A stretch of DNA of 64,000 nucleotides, from contig JAJEKV010000004.1 of NCBI GenBank assembly GCA_021234155.1, forward strand, positions 31,432,678 to 31,496,677. Reading direction: 5' to 3'. The translations under genes were made by a program, and so were the position numbers. This stretch comes from Isoetes taiwanensis (lineage: Eukaryota; Streptophyta; Lycopodiopsida; Isoetales; Isoetaceae). The notes beneath the pieces were generated by a model. The model saw only the letters and a program-made list of their open reading frames with translations, had not been told where the DNA came from and made no database searches. This document shows, one piece after another, positions 9,311-22,287 of this stretch (positions are counted from its first letter, which is position 1; the number at the start of each line of letters is the position of its first letter).

Positions 9311-12300
9311 TTGTATATAGGGGGTTTTGGTAACCCATGCCTTGAATGGCATATCCCCTTATATATGAGTGCATCCCCCTTGCGCAAGTAGAACTTGAAC
9401 AATAAAATGCTTCAGAAGTGGCAGAGCATAAACAAGATGCAAAATGTCAAAACTGGATCAAGAAGAAGACAATATAATAGGTCTCACGAGAAAAAGTGGG
9501 CAGAATAAATGTTGTAAAAGACCAGAGTACTGGGTTAGACATGGAAACGTACAAAATCGTGTTATATAGAAAAATTAAAAAGAAAAAAAAAAATATGACT
9601 CTTCTTGCTAAAGCAGGAAACATGAATATTGTATCCATAAGATAAAAGCAATAGCCCATACTCAAAATATCTAAGAGCAGGAAATTTAATACATTTATAA
9701 TAAGCCTTCCCAAAGTCATCTTAGGTATGAAAAAGCAGCGAATTTCTCACATAAAATGCATAAAAAAGAAATAAAAATAAAAAATAAAACTAGAACCAAG
9801 ACTTTCTTGGAGTAGCAAAAGAAACTGCAGAAATCTGCAAGAACTAGAACCACCATTCCAAGAAAACTTCCCAAAGGTATCAATCATGGCAAAGAAACCT
9901 CACAAGCCATTCTTTTCTACGGAAGTAAAAACTCACAGAAAAAATGAAAATGTATTTTGCAATGCTTTTGTGAGGGGCAAACAAAGAGCTGCTCCTTTCC
10001 TTCTGAAGCAAGGATCGACCCTAAAAACAAAGGACATACCTTGGAAACCATGGAGAAAACTCTAATCTGCCATTTTGAACCATTGGTGAAGAACTCCCTG
10101 TTTTTAAATTGTTACATCTCTTTACTTTTTAGCAAACAAGCAGTGCAGTAGTGCGGCTAATAATACATTGGCAGCGAGGCCCGAAGCCAATGGAGTGCAG
10201 TAATGGCGATGGCACTTGCGGCGGCATCATTAGAAAAATGCCTCTTGAAAAACATAGAAGACTTTTTGGTGGAGCAGCAGGATAAATGGAGTGCAGCCAA
10301 TGGCTGTAGCACTTCTAGCACCATCGCCGGAAAATGATTCTTTCAAATTCAACCTCTTAAGAATCTGGGGGCTCTCTGGTGGTAAGATTCAAAGAGAGCA
10401 TCCCAGGAAAAAATAAAGCAAAAATCTTGGAATAGGGAGGATAAGCGATCTCTGAGATGAAAAGTAGATTAAATGAGACTAAAGGCACATCCTTCTTTAT
10501 TGCTTATGTGTTTTTTAAAAGTCTGTTTCTAAAATCGATGGTAACAGAAAGTTCTTATGGGTTTTCCTATGCCACAAGACCCAGATTAACAGACGCAGAA
10601 CCATCATGGGCATTACGAAGGCAGAGATCGTCCTAAATTCTCCGATTATCAATCTATAAGGAAACAGCTCAGGACCTCTGCCCCTTGCACATACGGGCAA
10701 CCCAACCAAAGTGGAGGCCCCGTCCCCACCTTCTGCCTAGCTACCATAAAATCCACACCGTCTACCGACCTCAGGGTCCCTCAAATCCCAAAATTCCATA
10801 GCCATACACAAGGAGCCCAAAAATGAACTAGTATATATAACTAATATCAAATCATCTAAAAACCATGATCTACATGGTTTTTTATGCATGAATTTACTTG
10901 GTAGAAAAAAGCCACATGCCATAGTGGTTTATTAAACTTATAGTGGTTTGTGATATGGTTATCAATGCTGGTTACAATGCTATAGTCGTTTGTCAAAATT
11001 GATTGTGGTTTATGATGTAGTTTCATGTATGCTATAATGGTTCATTACATCCTGTAAGGTGTTTATTAAACCACTTATGAAATGTGACAAATTTTAAAGG
11101 CTATATTTATTGTGCCAAAACATTAATCAATAAATATGGTATTATTTTGATTGACATAGTAATTTCTTAAAACAAGCATTTATGGTATGGCTATGGTAGG
11201 CATGAACAATAAGAAGTATTAGTTTATGATCGCTTTGAGATGACTGCACCTAATTGAATCACCTGAGAATATTAAATCAAAGTGATTTTGAACCCCAAGA
11301 TTTTGACATTTACCCTTTAGCTAATTATTGTTTTCACAAAGGAGCCCCTTACTATAGTTGTACAATATATCAAAATTGGAAGATATATAGAGTTGTTATT
11401 ACGTCCCCGAAATATCTCTTTCCTAAGATTTGGGCGTAGGTGGGCCGGAAAAAGGGGGATTCCAAATTTTTTTCCTCTATGGTCTGAGGCGTTCTTCTTT
11501 TCTGTGTGGTTGCTCTTCATGGTCGGGAATAGCAGGTCTTGGCTTCATGGGGGCTGCTAAGAACAGCCCGATGGAGATGCCCGGACGGCCTGGCTCTGGC
11601 CAAATGGGTCTGCGATGGCATGTTTCTTCTTGCTTCTGATTTTGGAGGGCAACTCCACCTTCACCTATTTCGGTTCTTCCACTTTCTTCCCGATTGCAGA
11701 TGGATCAGTTGGATGCACCGAATGTAAAAGCCGCTTTTGCTTGCCACTTTTGCCGTGAAGAGTTTTGTTTTAGGAAGCAGAGAATGAGGAATGGTTTTAG
11801 GTAAGGGAGAGGTTTCATGAGGAAGCAGAGAGCCCTCTTATATCATCTTCGGTGCTTCGTTCCACCGGGCTGTGGATTTGGATTTGGGCTTTAGACTGGA
11901 CTTTCGATTTGATTGTAACAGATTGTGCAGCTTCTGCCGGCTTCTCCTCTGATTGCAAAAACAATTTCTTGCGTGGCAATGGTTCATGACACCATATTTC
12001 CCATTCGCAAGCATATTTTTATACGTGTATGTGGCGTATGGGGAGCGTTGTGCTATACAGGAGTGTGAGGTGTAAAATCCCATGCAATTGATTTAGCATA
12101 TTCTCACGATTATGCCTCATCCAATGCACAAAAAAAACATTAACACTTGGAGACATTAACACTTGGAGATATGTTTTCCCTCTCCTTCACTAATATTTTA
12201 TCTCAAAGTCAAACTCCAAGGATCGAATACGATTAGAGAAGTTTGTCAAGCTCAGTGCCCAAGGCATCGTTGAGGTCTCTTAGAACTGGGCTCTCCTAAA

Positions 12301-13001
12301 ATGCGCCACCGTTGGGCCACACGTTGGAAGGACTTTTGGCAAAATGAGTTGCCATGTTGCATAACATAGACAACGGAGAAGTTGGGTCGTCAGTTTTGTC
12401 TGGCGTGCATTCACATGCCAACACTTGGCACGTTACAATAACACGTAATGGAAGTTCAGTGCTCCATTTCACTCATGCGATAGTGTCAGTTTGCTACAAC
12501 TTGCCCGGAACTATGCAAAAACAATAAAAGATCTGTGCAAATGAATCCACTGACAGCCAAATCAACTGAAGAGCTGTACAACCGAATCAAGTGCGAAAAA
12601 TAACAGAAGAATTGGCAGTGGAACTGTGCAAAGGCAATAGATCGTCTTATGCAAAAAAAAAGTACCGATGCTTATACCTGCTCAAACTCGTTGAACTGTA
12701 CTAAAACTCATGAATCTGTGCTTAACCCTGCCAGATCCCTACTTATGTGGGACTCACATGAGAGGTTTTTTAGCCATGCCCTGAAAAGCAGCGGGGGCTA
12801 TTTTTAGCTGCTGCTAGTTATCCTCCCCGAAGCACGCCATGAACGGCGCGACAGGTGAAGCTCTTAAACAGGGCTGAGATTTTTTTTTCAACACTGGGTC
12901 AGCCAATTTTCAGCTAACCCATTGATGCTTGTCCATGTGAGTCGCCCATTAATCTCGCCAAATCTGTGCCTAACACTGGCTCTCCCATCTTCTCTGTTGT
13001 A
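9311..13001. other. No gene recognised (3.7 kb)
   Basis: AT-rich intergenic DNA. Short frames on both strands look random. Stretches rich in TAGTGGTTTAT-like words (10920-11060) recall those at 20640-20900, suggesting an old dispersed repeat, but no element ends were found. Confidence 0.4.
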
Positions 13002-13066
13002 GGGATGCCATTTCTTGTTTATCCGGTGGTCACAGTTGCCACAAGATAAACAGAGAATGGCATCCC
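13002..13066. repeat. Hairpin-forming inverted repeat
   Basis: GGGATGCCATT (13002-13012) pairs perfectly with AATGGCATCCC (13056-13066). Inside, GTTTATC pairs with GATAAAC and GTGG with CCAC, leaving a loop of about 9 nt. Arms are about 28 nt with two small internal mismatched patches. It could be a fold-back element or a miRNA-like precursor. Confidence 0.7.
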
Positions 13067-14813
13067 AAATGCCACTTCCCCATACAACAAAAAAAGTAAA
13101 CAAGATTATTTCCACGTCCTGCAGGCCACGTCATCCATGGCCCATGTGGTGGGCATATTTTTCATTCCCACTTATTTTCGCTTTTCCGGTGCCACAGGCT
13201 AGACTTGTGAAGTTTTTTATTCAGAGGTTCCACTAGGGCACGATTCCAAGGTTACATCTCTTGGATCCTTGTAGATCGGTTTCCAACAAGATGCAAATGG
13301 AGGCTTTTGGCGGCCATTTTCGTGCAATTTTGAAAGTCCTGGAGTATCTTTCTTCATTTAGGTAAAGCCCGAGAGTTATACCTCTGTTTTTCTATATTTT
13401 GAGTTCTGATATTGTGTTACTTCTTAAGCGTCATTTCTGGTATGGATTCAATGATTCGTCTCATATGAAGAAAGGCTTTAAATCAGAGCGACGAATTAAA
13501 AAAATGTAAGTGTTCAGATGTTGGTTCGCCGGACCTTGTTGTATTCCCACATGGAAGAGTCGATCTCTTGGACATTTATGGCTAGTTCTGCCGTCCCTTC
13601 TTTGTAATGTTTGTATATTTAGACGGTGTGCGTTTAATCTTTCTCTGATTCTGATTGTCCGTTGAAAGTTCCCTGTTGAGCCTCTGAAACTTTTTGTGGT
13701 TGTAGATGATGCAAACCTTCTCATAAAGATGAATCATTCGTAAATGGTATTCTGTTTGATTTATTTTGTGTGAAGGCAAGTGTACTTGGAAAGTGCCAGC
13801 TCATGGTGCCTTTAAAGGGCAGCCTATGAATTTATTGGTAATATACTATTGGAAGCTTTGGCAAGTCATTAATTTTCTGAAATTGACAGGTTTATACTGC
13901 TGGGTACTCTATACTTTGTTTGAGAAGCATTCTATTGGAAGAGCGTTTCTTTCCTTAGAGTGCTTCTCAAATAGTTTAAGTGGAGAAACACATTTCACTG
14001 CAGTTGTAGAAAAGGTCCGATTTTATGTTGTGGCAAAACTTTGATTGCCTTATTTTCCTATTCCTAGATCTTCTATTCTGCAGCATTTCTCTTGCATTTG
14101 TTCTTGTTTTGTCTAAATATGCCTGTATTTTATCCTGATTCTGGCCTTTGTTGCATGTAGTTCAGGTAGTTGTGGCAGATTTTCGGGCATTTGTTGGTAT
14201 CACTGTCACTTTAACATATTACAACACTTTCTTTTGCTAATTTCTACGAGGCCAAAGCATCAATTCAGGTCAGTATCTAGAACAACTATTGAATGAGTTG
14301 GACCTTTCTTGTTTGATTTTTTATGTATATTTTTCTCATCAATAAACATAAGCTGTACTTCATAGGTTGATGTACTCTAGATGGTTACCTTGTTCTTGGG
14401 CATAACATCTCTGCTTAGACATCAATTAATAACATATATGCATGTGTAAGTGTAATCCTCGTAATGTAAAAGCTTGCTGCTGCAACATATATCAGTTTCC
14501 AAGTTTTGAATGGACTTATGTATTTTCTTATCATTTTCCAAGTTTCAAATTGAGGTATGTATTTTCTTATTAATAAAGTTAAAGCCACACGTTTTGCGGA
14601 CATGTATACACTAGATAGATTTTGACTGGCTTTATATGCTCCAAAGAAATATTGTTCTAGCCTCTGTTCTTCCTCCGTTGGACTTGTGAGATTTTCTTAC
14701 TAATGGCTTTTTGGTTAAACAGAGGTAGGCATGTGAGATGCAGGAACAATGCCTTATCTTTTTAGTAAGTATTAGGTGGTCTCGTCTTGCTTGTTGGAGA
14801 TTTTGATGGTCCA
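13067..14813. other. No gene recognised
   Basis: T-rich, AT-rich sequence. A 92-codon plus frame (13766-14044) is open but unrecognised. Confidence 0.4.
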
Positions 14814-15160
14814 TATCTCTTTACATCCCGTTAATGCGGTTATTTTCATGTGCTTGGGCTTGTTGGAAAGCTGGTTCAGAGATCTTTCCAGCGGTGTATG
14901 GAGTACCTGCATGCTTGGCTTTGTTTACTGTGCTCAAATTGGCACTTTTCCGGGCTGTGTGCTGGGGTTTACTGTGGCAATGGGTGAGCCTTAAAATGTT
15001 GTATCTCTCACATCCGGTGTCCCGATTCTTATGTGCTTGGGCTTGTTGGAAGCTGGTTCAGAGATCTTTCCAGCGGTGTATGACTCTGCATGCTTGTCTT
15101 TGTGATTGCTCAAATCTGCACTTTTCGGAGGGCTGTGTACTAGGGTTTTGTGGCGCTTTG
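14814..15160 (+). repeat. 188-bp tandem duplication, retrotransposon leader-like
   Basis: The block starting TATCTCTTTACATCC at 14814 recurs at 15002 as TATCTCTCACATCC. Both are followed by TGTGCTTGGGCTTGTTGG, AGCTGGTTCAGAGATCTTTCC and CAGCGGTGTATG. The 'GTTGGAAAGCTNNNTCGAGATCTTT' style also occurs near 33440. I associate this kind of sequence with retrotransposon leader or LTR regions in plants (inference). The duplication lies immediately upstream of the GC-rich LINE body. Confidence 0.7.
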
Positions 15161-18100
15161 TACACACGGATATCCGAGAATTAAAGTCGCCCAAGTCATA
15201 CCCCCAAGTCGCTGGCCCGCAGGAACCGCGATCCGTGTGTGGACCCACACTTGGTTGGTGAGCTACCTCGGACCACACCAACCCATCACAGGAAGGCCCA
15301 AACACACCAACCACCGGTTGACCCCATGACGAGCCCTGGGAAGACCATGAAGCGGGGCCACCAGGAAGGGCCTGGCGGGGAGGGAGAGGCGATCTTCCGT
15401 GAAGAGGAGGCAGAGCCAAGGCCCGGTCGGCCGTGGCGGGCCACATAGGCAATCCGCCCGGTCGAACGGAGCCCGCATCGGTGAGGTTAGAATAACAGTC
15501 TGCGCCTTGCGAACCTCCAGAGCAGTGGAGAACATAATAGCTCGGATGTTCGCGGGCGGTTGAGGTGCGGAGAAAAAGCGGCGAATCCGCAGGTGGAGGG
15601 TCGCGTCGCGGCAGGCGGTGATAGCATCCACTTGCTACAATTTGTGAGGCAACCAATACGGCGAGGAGCTTGCGGATATGAGGCGTGTAGACCGTGTTGG
15701 CATTATAGGCTGGGGCGCGGGGCGAGACAGGGTAGAAGCGGGAGACACTTTCAGCAGCCTGTCACCAGTTGAGGCAGGTTGAGAGGAAAGCTAAGAGCCA
15801 CGGCAGGAACACGAGGCCGCCCTCTGTCCCGAGAGGTTGCGGAGGCATAGCGTAGAACAAAAGGATTCAGTACACTTTGGAAGCTAGCGAGGCGGAGTAG
15901 CGCTCGCCGGAGTAAGGATTTATGCGAGATAAGAGCCTACAGGGGCAGTGTGCGTTGCCCGAGCCAGGCAAGAGCCTCCATCTTAGAGAGCACATGAGCA
16001 ACTCCGCCATTACGCGGGGAATGGCAGAACATAATAGCGTCACCCAAGGCGAGCTCAGAGACTCGAGGAGAAGCGAAACCACAGCCAAAAACACACACCA
16101 ACCCAGCGGAACGCCCACCAGCCTCACAGGGCGTCAGCACGGAACACATCTGCGGACACATGAGGATCCTGTAGGGCCGCCACCACCCGTGGCAAGCCCA
16201 CAACCCTATACTCACCCACCTCAACCAACACACAGTGCGGCCCCATACACGAACTCCGAGGAAACGAGCGAGGCGCCAATGTAGTAGTCGCGAGGCAGCC
16301 GGAGAGTGAGCATCTCACTTCGAGCTCGAGACCTGAATCTTGGACGGATGATGTTCAGCTGTGACCATTGGAAAAGCGAGTGGGCGTCATGGGAATTGGC
16401 GCCTTGTCGCCCGGGTGAGTCATCTTCACAGTTGAGCGTGCGAAGGCGGGTGGCCATCTAGCGTCGAGGCGGAGGGTAGAGGGGCGGCTCGTATGTATTG
16501 GCAAAGGACTTGACGGCAAAGCAAGAACCCGAGAAGCGTGGTGGCCAGAGATGAGGGCTACTTGCGCTTGACATGGAGAGGCGGCGAAATTTTGGTCGGG
16601 GAAAGAATCGCGGAGTGAGCAGCAAGCGAGGATCTGAGCACTCGGCCCTCGAGTCCCCTCTGAGGGCCCCAGCAACACAGAGCATCTTAAGCTCCCCACA
16701 GGACCACCACTACCGCCGGACACAGAGTAAGCGTGCATGCCACTAAATAGGATCGTGCCTCGGCGTGGTATCACGGAATTACGTGGCTTTCCATGGCGAG
16801 AAGGAGACGATCTCAATTAAAATTGCGCCATGGACATGGACCTTATCTTCCCTCATGGAAACATGGGAACATCTTGCAGTCCTGAGGCTACGATTTGCGG
16901 GATACGAGCTACTCGCGTCTTTAATGGAATTACTTGCGGGGAAAGCGAGGAACCGCGGGAAGGTGCGTGTTAATGCAGAACGACCTTAGCCCCGTCGGTC
17001 TCCTGTGTAAAGGCGGTGAGGCACAATAGATACTGTGAGTGCGAGTCACCCGGAAACGTGATGTGACCCTCTCTTTGTGGCGGCTTGCTGCGCTATCTTT
17101 GAAACCTTTACCACACGCGCGGATATTGTGGGCGGGCGGAGCCCTATAGCCGATCTATATGATGACATACGGCCCGATGAAACAATTAGGCAATGTCATA
17201 TTTGCTTGGAAATTTCAATCTTGGCCGCCACGAGAAATGACGAGATCCCAAAATTAGCACCTCTAGGCTGAGGATGTGGTACCAAATGGACCCCTTGAGA
17301 TGGTTTGGCCAAGAGGCGTCCGGATAGCCAACCCAGTGAGCCGCGAGGTATGGCCGTGGTGCTTTATTCTTTGGCGATATCGACCTGAGTCATTTCGCAG
17401 TAAACGAGGTACGCTTACGGTCGTGATCCTCAGTACTTCACTTGGCAAACGGGGAGAACGAGCGCGGTCTGAGTGGATGCGATGCTAGCGGGGCGAGCAA
17501 TGCTACACTTGATCACTTTCGCCCCGATTAATGCCGGGGCCAATTGGCGGGGCGAAGTAGACTCAAACCCTTCGGCCCATTCTTGCAGAGATAGATTGGC
17601 GAGCCAGCGAGCACCCATTGCCCCAACACCCCATGTACCCGCAGTTGCGTCTGGACTATGATGATCATCGCGGCTGATTATGCGAGGATGCTTGAGCATG
17701 AGCTGAAGTCTCTTTGCAACTCCCACACTTCAACGTGAGCTGGCCCGAGGCCAGACCCGGCTCCTTAGGAGTAGGGGCGAGATGCTTTGAGAGGAAAAGC
17801 GCTCCTAAACTGATCACGAGGCTGCAACCACCTTCACATAATCAGCAGTTGATAGCCGAATGTGGGCTGAAACGATGGCTCGCCAAGTGCTGGGTTACCA
17901 TTACGCGGCCGAGATAAAGATCCATCACAGCTCCTTCCTCAAGACCAGAAGACCTATTATGAGATGTTTAGTCTTCTAGGCCGCCACCTGAGCGCCAGGA
18001 AAGGTCACTTGGGGAATAGCCTGCTGACCAGGAAATATTACCGAACGATGGGTGAGATACTTACGGCGGTTGTATGATGATAGGAAGTAGAGACACAGAG

Positions 18101-18694
18101 TACCTCATGAGACAGGCCTGCTTAGCGGGAGGTATTCTTGAAGGGGATGTCATAATGGGCACATAGCAGCCTAAGCTAGCAGGGAAGGCTGGCCCGATTT
18201 GGATGGTATCTCTTGTGACTTCTCCAGGTGGGCCGAGACTGATAGTGCAGTTCTCAAACACTCTTCAGGGCATTGCAGAAAGGGCTTCCCAGCAGCTGGA
18301 CTACCGATGAGAGTTGTGCCCATATACAAAGCGAGGGACTGGCTGACCAACTATGTCATTACCATTATGGTCAGTTAAATCTTTGCGGGATTTAGCTAGG
18401 GATTCTTGGTGATTGACACTTTGGGTAGAGGATGGAAGTCTTGGGCTGCGCCTGTGAGCGGGCTCGCCCAGGCATTCTACTATTGACCCATATCTTCACT
18501 CTGCGAACATAGCAGGGTCGATTGGCCTTGAGAATGCATCTTGTTGCTTTGTAAGTTTTTACGCCCAAAGCACGACCGCAGGTGCCTCGGGATGGTGGAA
18601 CTGAGATTGAGGCAATTTAGGGACCCGTCGACTTCGCGAGAATGCTATGCTCTGAGACTATCTGGGGCTTGCTCCGATTAGATACCCTGCTTCA

Positions 18695-18990
18695 ATGGGG
18701 AGCGTTGTTATTAGCATTGGGGTCTTGCCGGGGCTGCCCTCTATCTGCGGCAGCTCTTACGGCTTGTACATTGACCCGGTAGAAGAATGGCTGTTGAGCC
18801 GCGGGGGCGCTCAGTTGATGCACCACATAATCCGACTAGCATATATCTTGATGATGTTGGCTGCTTCGCATATACCCGAGAGGACGTAGCGCCACTGGAT
18901 GCTTTGGACACTTTGCGCGAATTCGACATGAGGAGTTAACTTGGCCAGGAGCGAAGTGCTGCTTTGGTCCCATCATCCAGAGCACCCCTG
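18695..18990 (+). pseudogene. LINE reverse transcriptase core remnant
   Basis: GVLPGLPSICGSSYGLYID aligns with the RT motif GVRQGCPLSP.LFGLYID. It is followed by PVEEWLLSRGGAQLMHHII and, after a frameshift, DDVGCFAYTREDVAPLDAL with the catalytic DD at 18850-18855. Next come EFDMR and a leucine-rich VNL.KSEV-like segment. These are fingers/palm motifs of LINE polymerases. The first Tyr/Ala of the YADD box is lost and several frameshifts occur, so it is inactive. Confidence 0.7.
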
Positions 18991-20190
18991 CGTCTTCCTC
19001 ATTCACTTACAGGCGGTGGTGGAGGTGGCTGATCTTATAAGTATTTGGGCATTGAGTTTTCTACTACCACCCACATAGCAGGATGCATCCATCAGTTCTG
19101 CAGTCCTTTGCGGTGAAGCCTGTATGCAATACAAACAACTGATCCTGGCGGTATGCATGGGGTCACGAGGCACACTTGTTGAGGCCTTGGTTGAGCGGTC
19201 CTCCTCATGGGGCCGAGAAGTGTGAGGGGCCAATGATATCCCTCACCACTTGGAGCGATCGGCAGTGCAAGCTTTCTTAGCGAACACTTTGGGAGTGAAA
19301 TCCATGGTCCCACTGCTCGGATCTTGCTCAAGAGGCAGGCTTCCTTCCATTCTGGAGAGCTGTATTTGAGCGTCACATTATTTACTTCGGAAGGTGGTGG
19401 CTATGGATGAAGCGGCTGCCCAACCTTGCTTTGGCGGTGGCGATGGGCTGCGGCGACTCAAAGCTTCTTTGGAAAGACAAAGCAAGCCAGTGGTTCTCGC
19501 TATGGAATGTCGCGAGGCACATAGATGTGAACCGGTCACATACGAAAGAGCCTTGGCCGCCTTGAAGCGGTACCCGGATGCTGCTTCATGGCCAAGCTTT
19601 AGGATCTGAAGGCCCTATCACATGTCAAGGTAGCCAAATTATCATTGTGAGTTAATCCCATGCTCCGCGAGGGGCCCACACACCACTACTGCGCACCCAT
19701 CTACCCATGAAAAGCCCTTGAGGTGATTGCTGCGATTGCCGCAGTGCACACCACCTCCGCATTGAGGCCGGTGGATTAGGGGCGGCGTGAGGCCAGTCTG
19801 TGATCTTTGTCAGCGAGCCATTGAGGATGAAAGTCCGCCCTCGAGGCTTTGTCGTGTCTGAGCATATCCGGGCTCGGTATGCTCGGTGGGTATTACCCCA
19901 TCGGGCCTTGCATGAGCTACGAGCCGCGGCCTCTGTGGAAGCTTGTGGGATAGTACCTCACGGGAGGTAATGGATCTGTAGGACTCAGTTATGCCCCACA
20001 GGCAGTAACCTCGGCTATACTTGTGATTATGTATATAAGCATGCTTGATATGTCGGCATCCTTGTACTACTAAGGTTTTCCCGAAAACCCTTGAGCGGGG
20101 AGTTTTAATCTGGTAGTAACCATTTTCTTTGCTCTCTCTCTTTGTACTTGGGTCCCATAGGCCAGTTGGTCTCCGTGGACGATAAAATCA

Positions 20191-20210
20191 TATTCTATTC
20201 TATTCTATTC
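20191..20210 (+). repeat. (TATTC)4 LINE tail
   Basis: Four TATTC units end the plus-strand LINE, right after the shared 3' block. This is the counterpart of the (GAATA)n at 8806-8908. Confidence 0.75.
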
Positions 20211-20213
20211 TTC

Positions 20214-21690
20214 AAATGGCGTCTTAATAACTGAGATTTATTTGTTGTTGTTTAATCTATTAGAGTTGGAGAGCTCCAAGGTAATTGCAGGTTATAACTA
20301 GGCAAAGTGGGAATACCAAGGTTCAATTCCTTCGGTTGTCTTAGATATGTTGATATCTACATTGTACAAACTAACCTGTTTAATACATAACAATTATATG
20401 AACAAAACACATACCAATTATATGAGCAAAACATCAAAAGTTTGATAAAGAAACACACAAAAAACCATACCAATTATTATTAATAAAACAATAAGAGTTT
20501 GATAAAGAAACTCAAAAATAGGTTTAAGATGGAAGACTTTACTACCTTGATTGAAAAAATCATTACAGTTAGCTGATATTCTTTGTAAGAATTTGAGATA
20601 TTTTTTGGCAAGTGGTTTATATGAAAACTTCATTAGAAAACCACTGTAAAGTGCACAGATAAAGTCAAAATTGTTAGTGGTTTATGGCCTACATTATTAC
20701 TTAGACCACATATGTAAAACATATTAACAAAGCATTACTATGAACATAATACGAAAACCAAATGAACAAAGTACTATAAAAAGCCATGATGATGAACTAC
20801 TATAGAAAACTATGACCGTAAACTATTGTAAGTAACAATACGTGGTTATTCAATATATTAACCCACAAACTTAGATTACTTTATTATAGTGGTTTCAAGT
20901 AAAAAATGATGTGAAAAACTAATAATGTACTTTTTTTGGGGGCCTTGTGATAAACAAAGAATATGCCACAATATTCTCAAATCAAGGCCTATCCGGCTTG
21001 ACCCACACACTCCCCAGCCGGGCAACTCCAAATCACGCTAACCACGGGGACCCTACAATTTCTGTGTTTTTTCCTGTTTTATTTATTTTTAGGGATTTTC
21101 ATTCTGGAGTAAGCGGCGCTGCTTTGGCCTAGTTATGGCATGAAGATCTTGCTTGCTAGAGAATTTGTGTAGAAAGCTCATCTCGAGGTTAGCAGTGGAG
21201 CTTTCGGGTTGCAATGGTTGGCATAAGCTGAGGGTTATCTGAAGCATCGGCGAGGCGTCCATATCCGGTTATATTTCAAGACCGCGGGGTCATAAGCCTC
21301 CATAGCGAATGAGTTCAAGAAAGCGGCTAAAATGCAAGAAAAGCGCCAAGCGAAGCGGCATGAAAGCGCCATCGCAGGGAATACTGACCTACTAGAAATG
21401 ATGAGAAGCAACTGTAGGAAGAGTGGAAGTTGCGCCATAAGCCGTCCAGGTATAAAGAGAGCAAAAAGGAGGAAAGGATGATGACACAGTAACTTCCTAC
21501 GTGGGCCCAGCTGTAGGGTCCACGTGGCTTCACCCGTTACAATAGCGTGCCACCAATAGTGCTTTCGGTGGGCCCGGGTGGCGGCGTGGAGTCGCTCACT
21601 GACTCCGTAGCTCGTGAGAATAATTTTGCCAAGTGGTTTCAATTTGGAAACCACCTGCAGAGTGGCTAAGTTTCAAAATACAAAGGCAGC
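20214..21690. other. No gene recognised
   Basis: AT-rich DNA rich in GTGGTTTAT / AAACCACT words (20640-20900), possibly an old repeat. A GGTTCAATTCC word at 20312 resembles a Pol III B box, but no full tRNA fold is evident. Confidence 0.4.
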
Positions 21691-21804
21691 GTCTTGAATA
21701 TTACGTGTTCACTAATTGACCTAGCGAAATTGTTAGGAATTGGCGGTGTCTTGAATATTCATGTTGACCAATTGACCAGGATGAAGAAATTCTTTGAAAT
21801 TGGC
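21691..21804. repeat. 57-bp tandem duplication, two diverged copies
   Basis: GTCTTGAATATT at 21691 recurs at 21748, each followed by a TTGACC-containing stretch and GAAATT...GGAATTGG / GAAATTGG. The copies have drifted considerably. Confidence 0.6.
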
Positions 21805-22287
21805 CTTTAAGCCTTGGCCTTTCGCGTTGTATCCTACTTATTTGGGTGTAGTTTAAAGATGATAGGTTTTTTCTTAAAATTTTGCATTGAAGCGATTCTA
21901 ATTCAAAGATCACGGTTAGTGGATATTCGTGAAAGCGTTTATAAATAATACCACAGTTTTAGATTGTTTCGGGATTACACTTAGTAGTAAGTTCAAAAGA
22001 ATTGGGTTGAGATAAGAGGATGAATATTCCCAAGAAATTACATTTCTTGGTCTCCTCTTGCTTATCTCTGAGGAGATCTGGTATTTGGATGAGGACATTC
22101 AATGTTTGAAAGATTTTAGAATATTGAAGATCCACAGAAATTTCTACGCTCTCAAAATTTGGGCGTTTGAAAGCGGTGATGTTTGTTCAAACACAAAAAT
22201 TTTTGTCTCTCCATGAAGAGGTCTATATATAGGGCTAAGCGGGAAGTTTTCTATAGCGAATTAGGTGGTGCAAAGAGCCTCTAGCAG

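Larger units (their letters stand above)
15180..20213 (+). mobile_element. Decayed LINE (non-LTR retrotransposon)
   Basis: A sharp switch to GC-rich sequence near 15180 ends near 20150. Reverse-transcriptase remnants are readable at 18695-18990. Downstream fragments include SLTTWSD..QAFLANTL (19225-19295), which resembles the post-RT region of plant LINEs, and a C..C-type knuckle (CDLCQRAIEDE) near 19800. The element ends in a conserved 3' UTR and (TATTC)4 at 20191-20210. The 5' part (15.2-17.7 kb) probably held ORF1 and an APE endonuclease, but the frames are too damaged to prove it. Every reading frame is broken many times. The 5' boundary is set only by base composition. Confidence 0.65.

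Noticed and set aside
15180-17700. Separate genes in the many short GC-rich frames
   Set aside because: None has recognisable motifs, and all fit shadows of a heavily mutated LINE.
20280-20340. tRNA gene suggested by GGTTCAATTCC
   Set aside because: No acceptor stem, D arm or anticodon arm could be folded around it.
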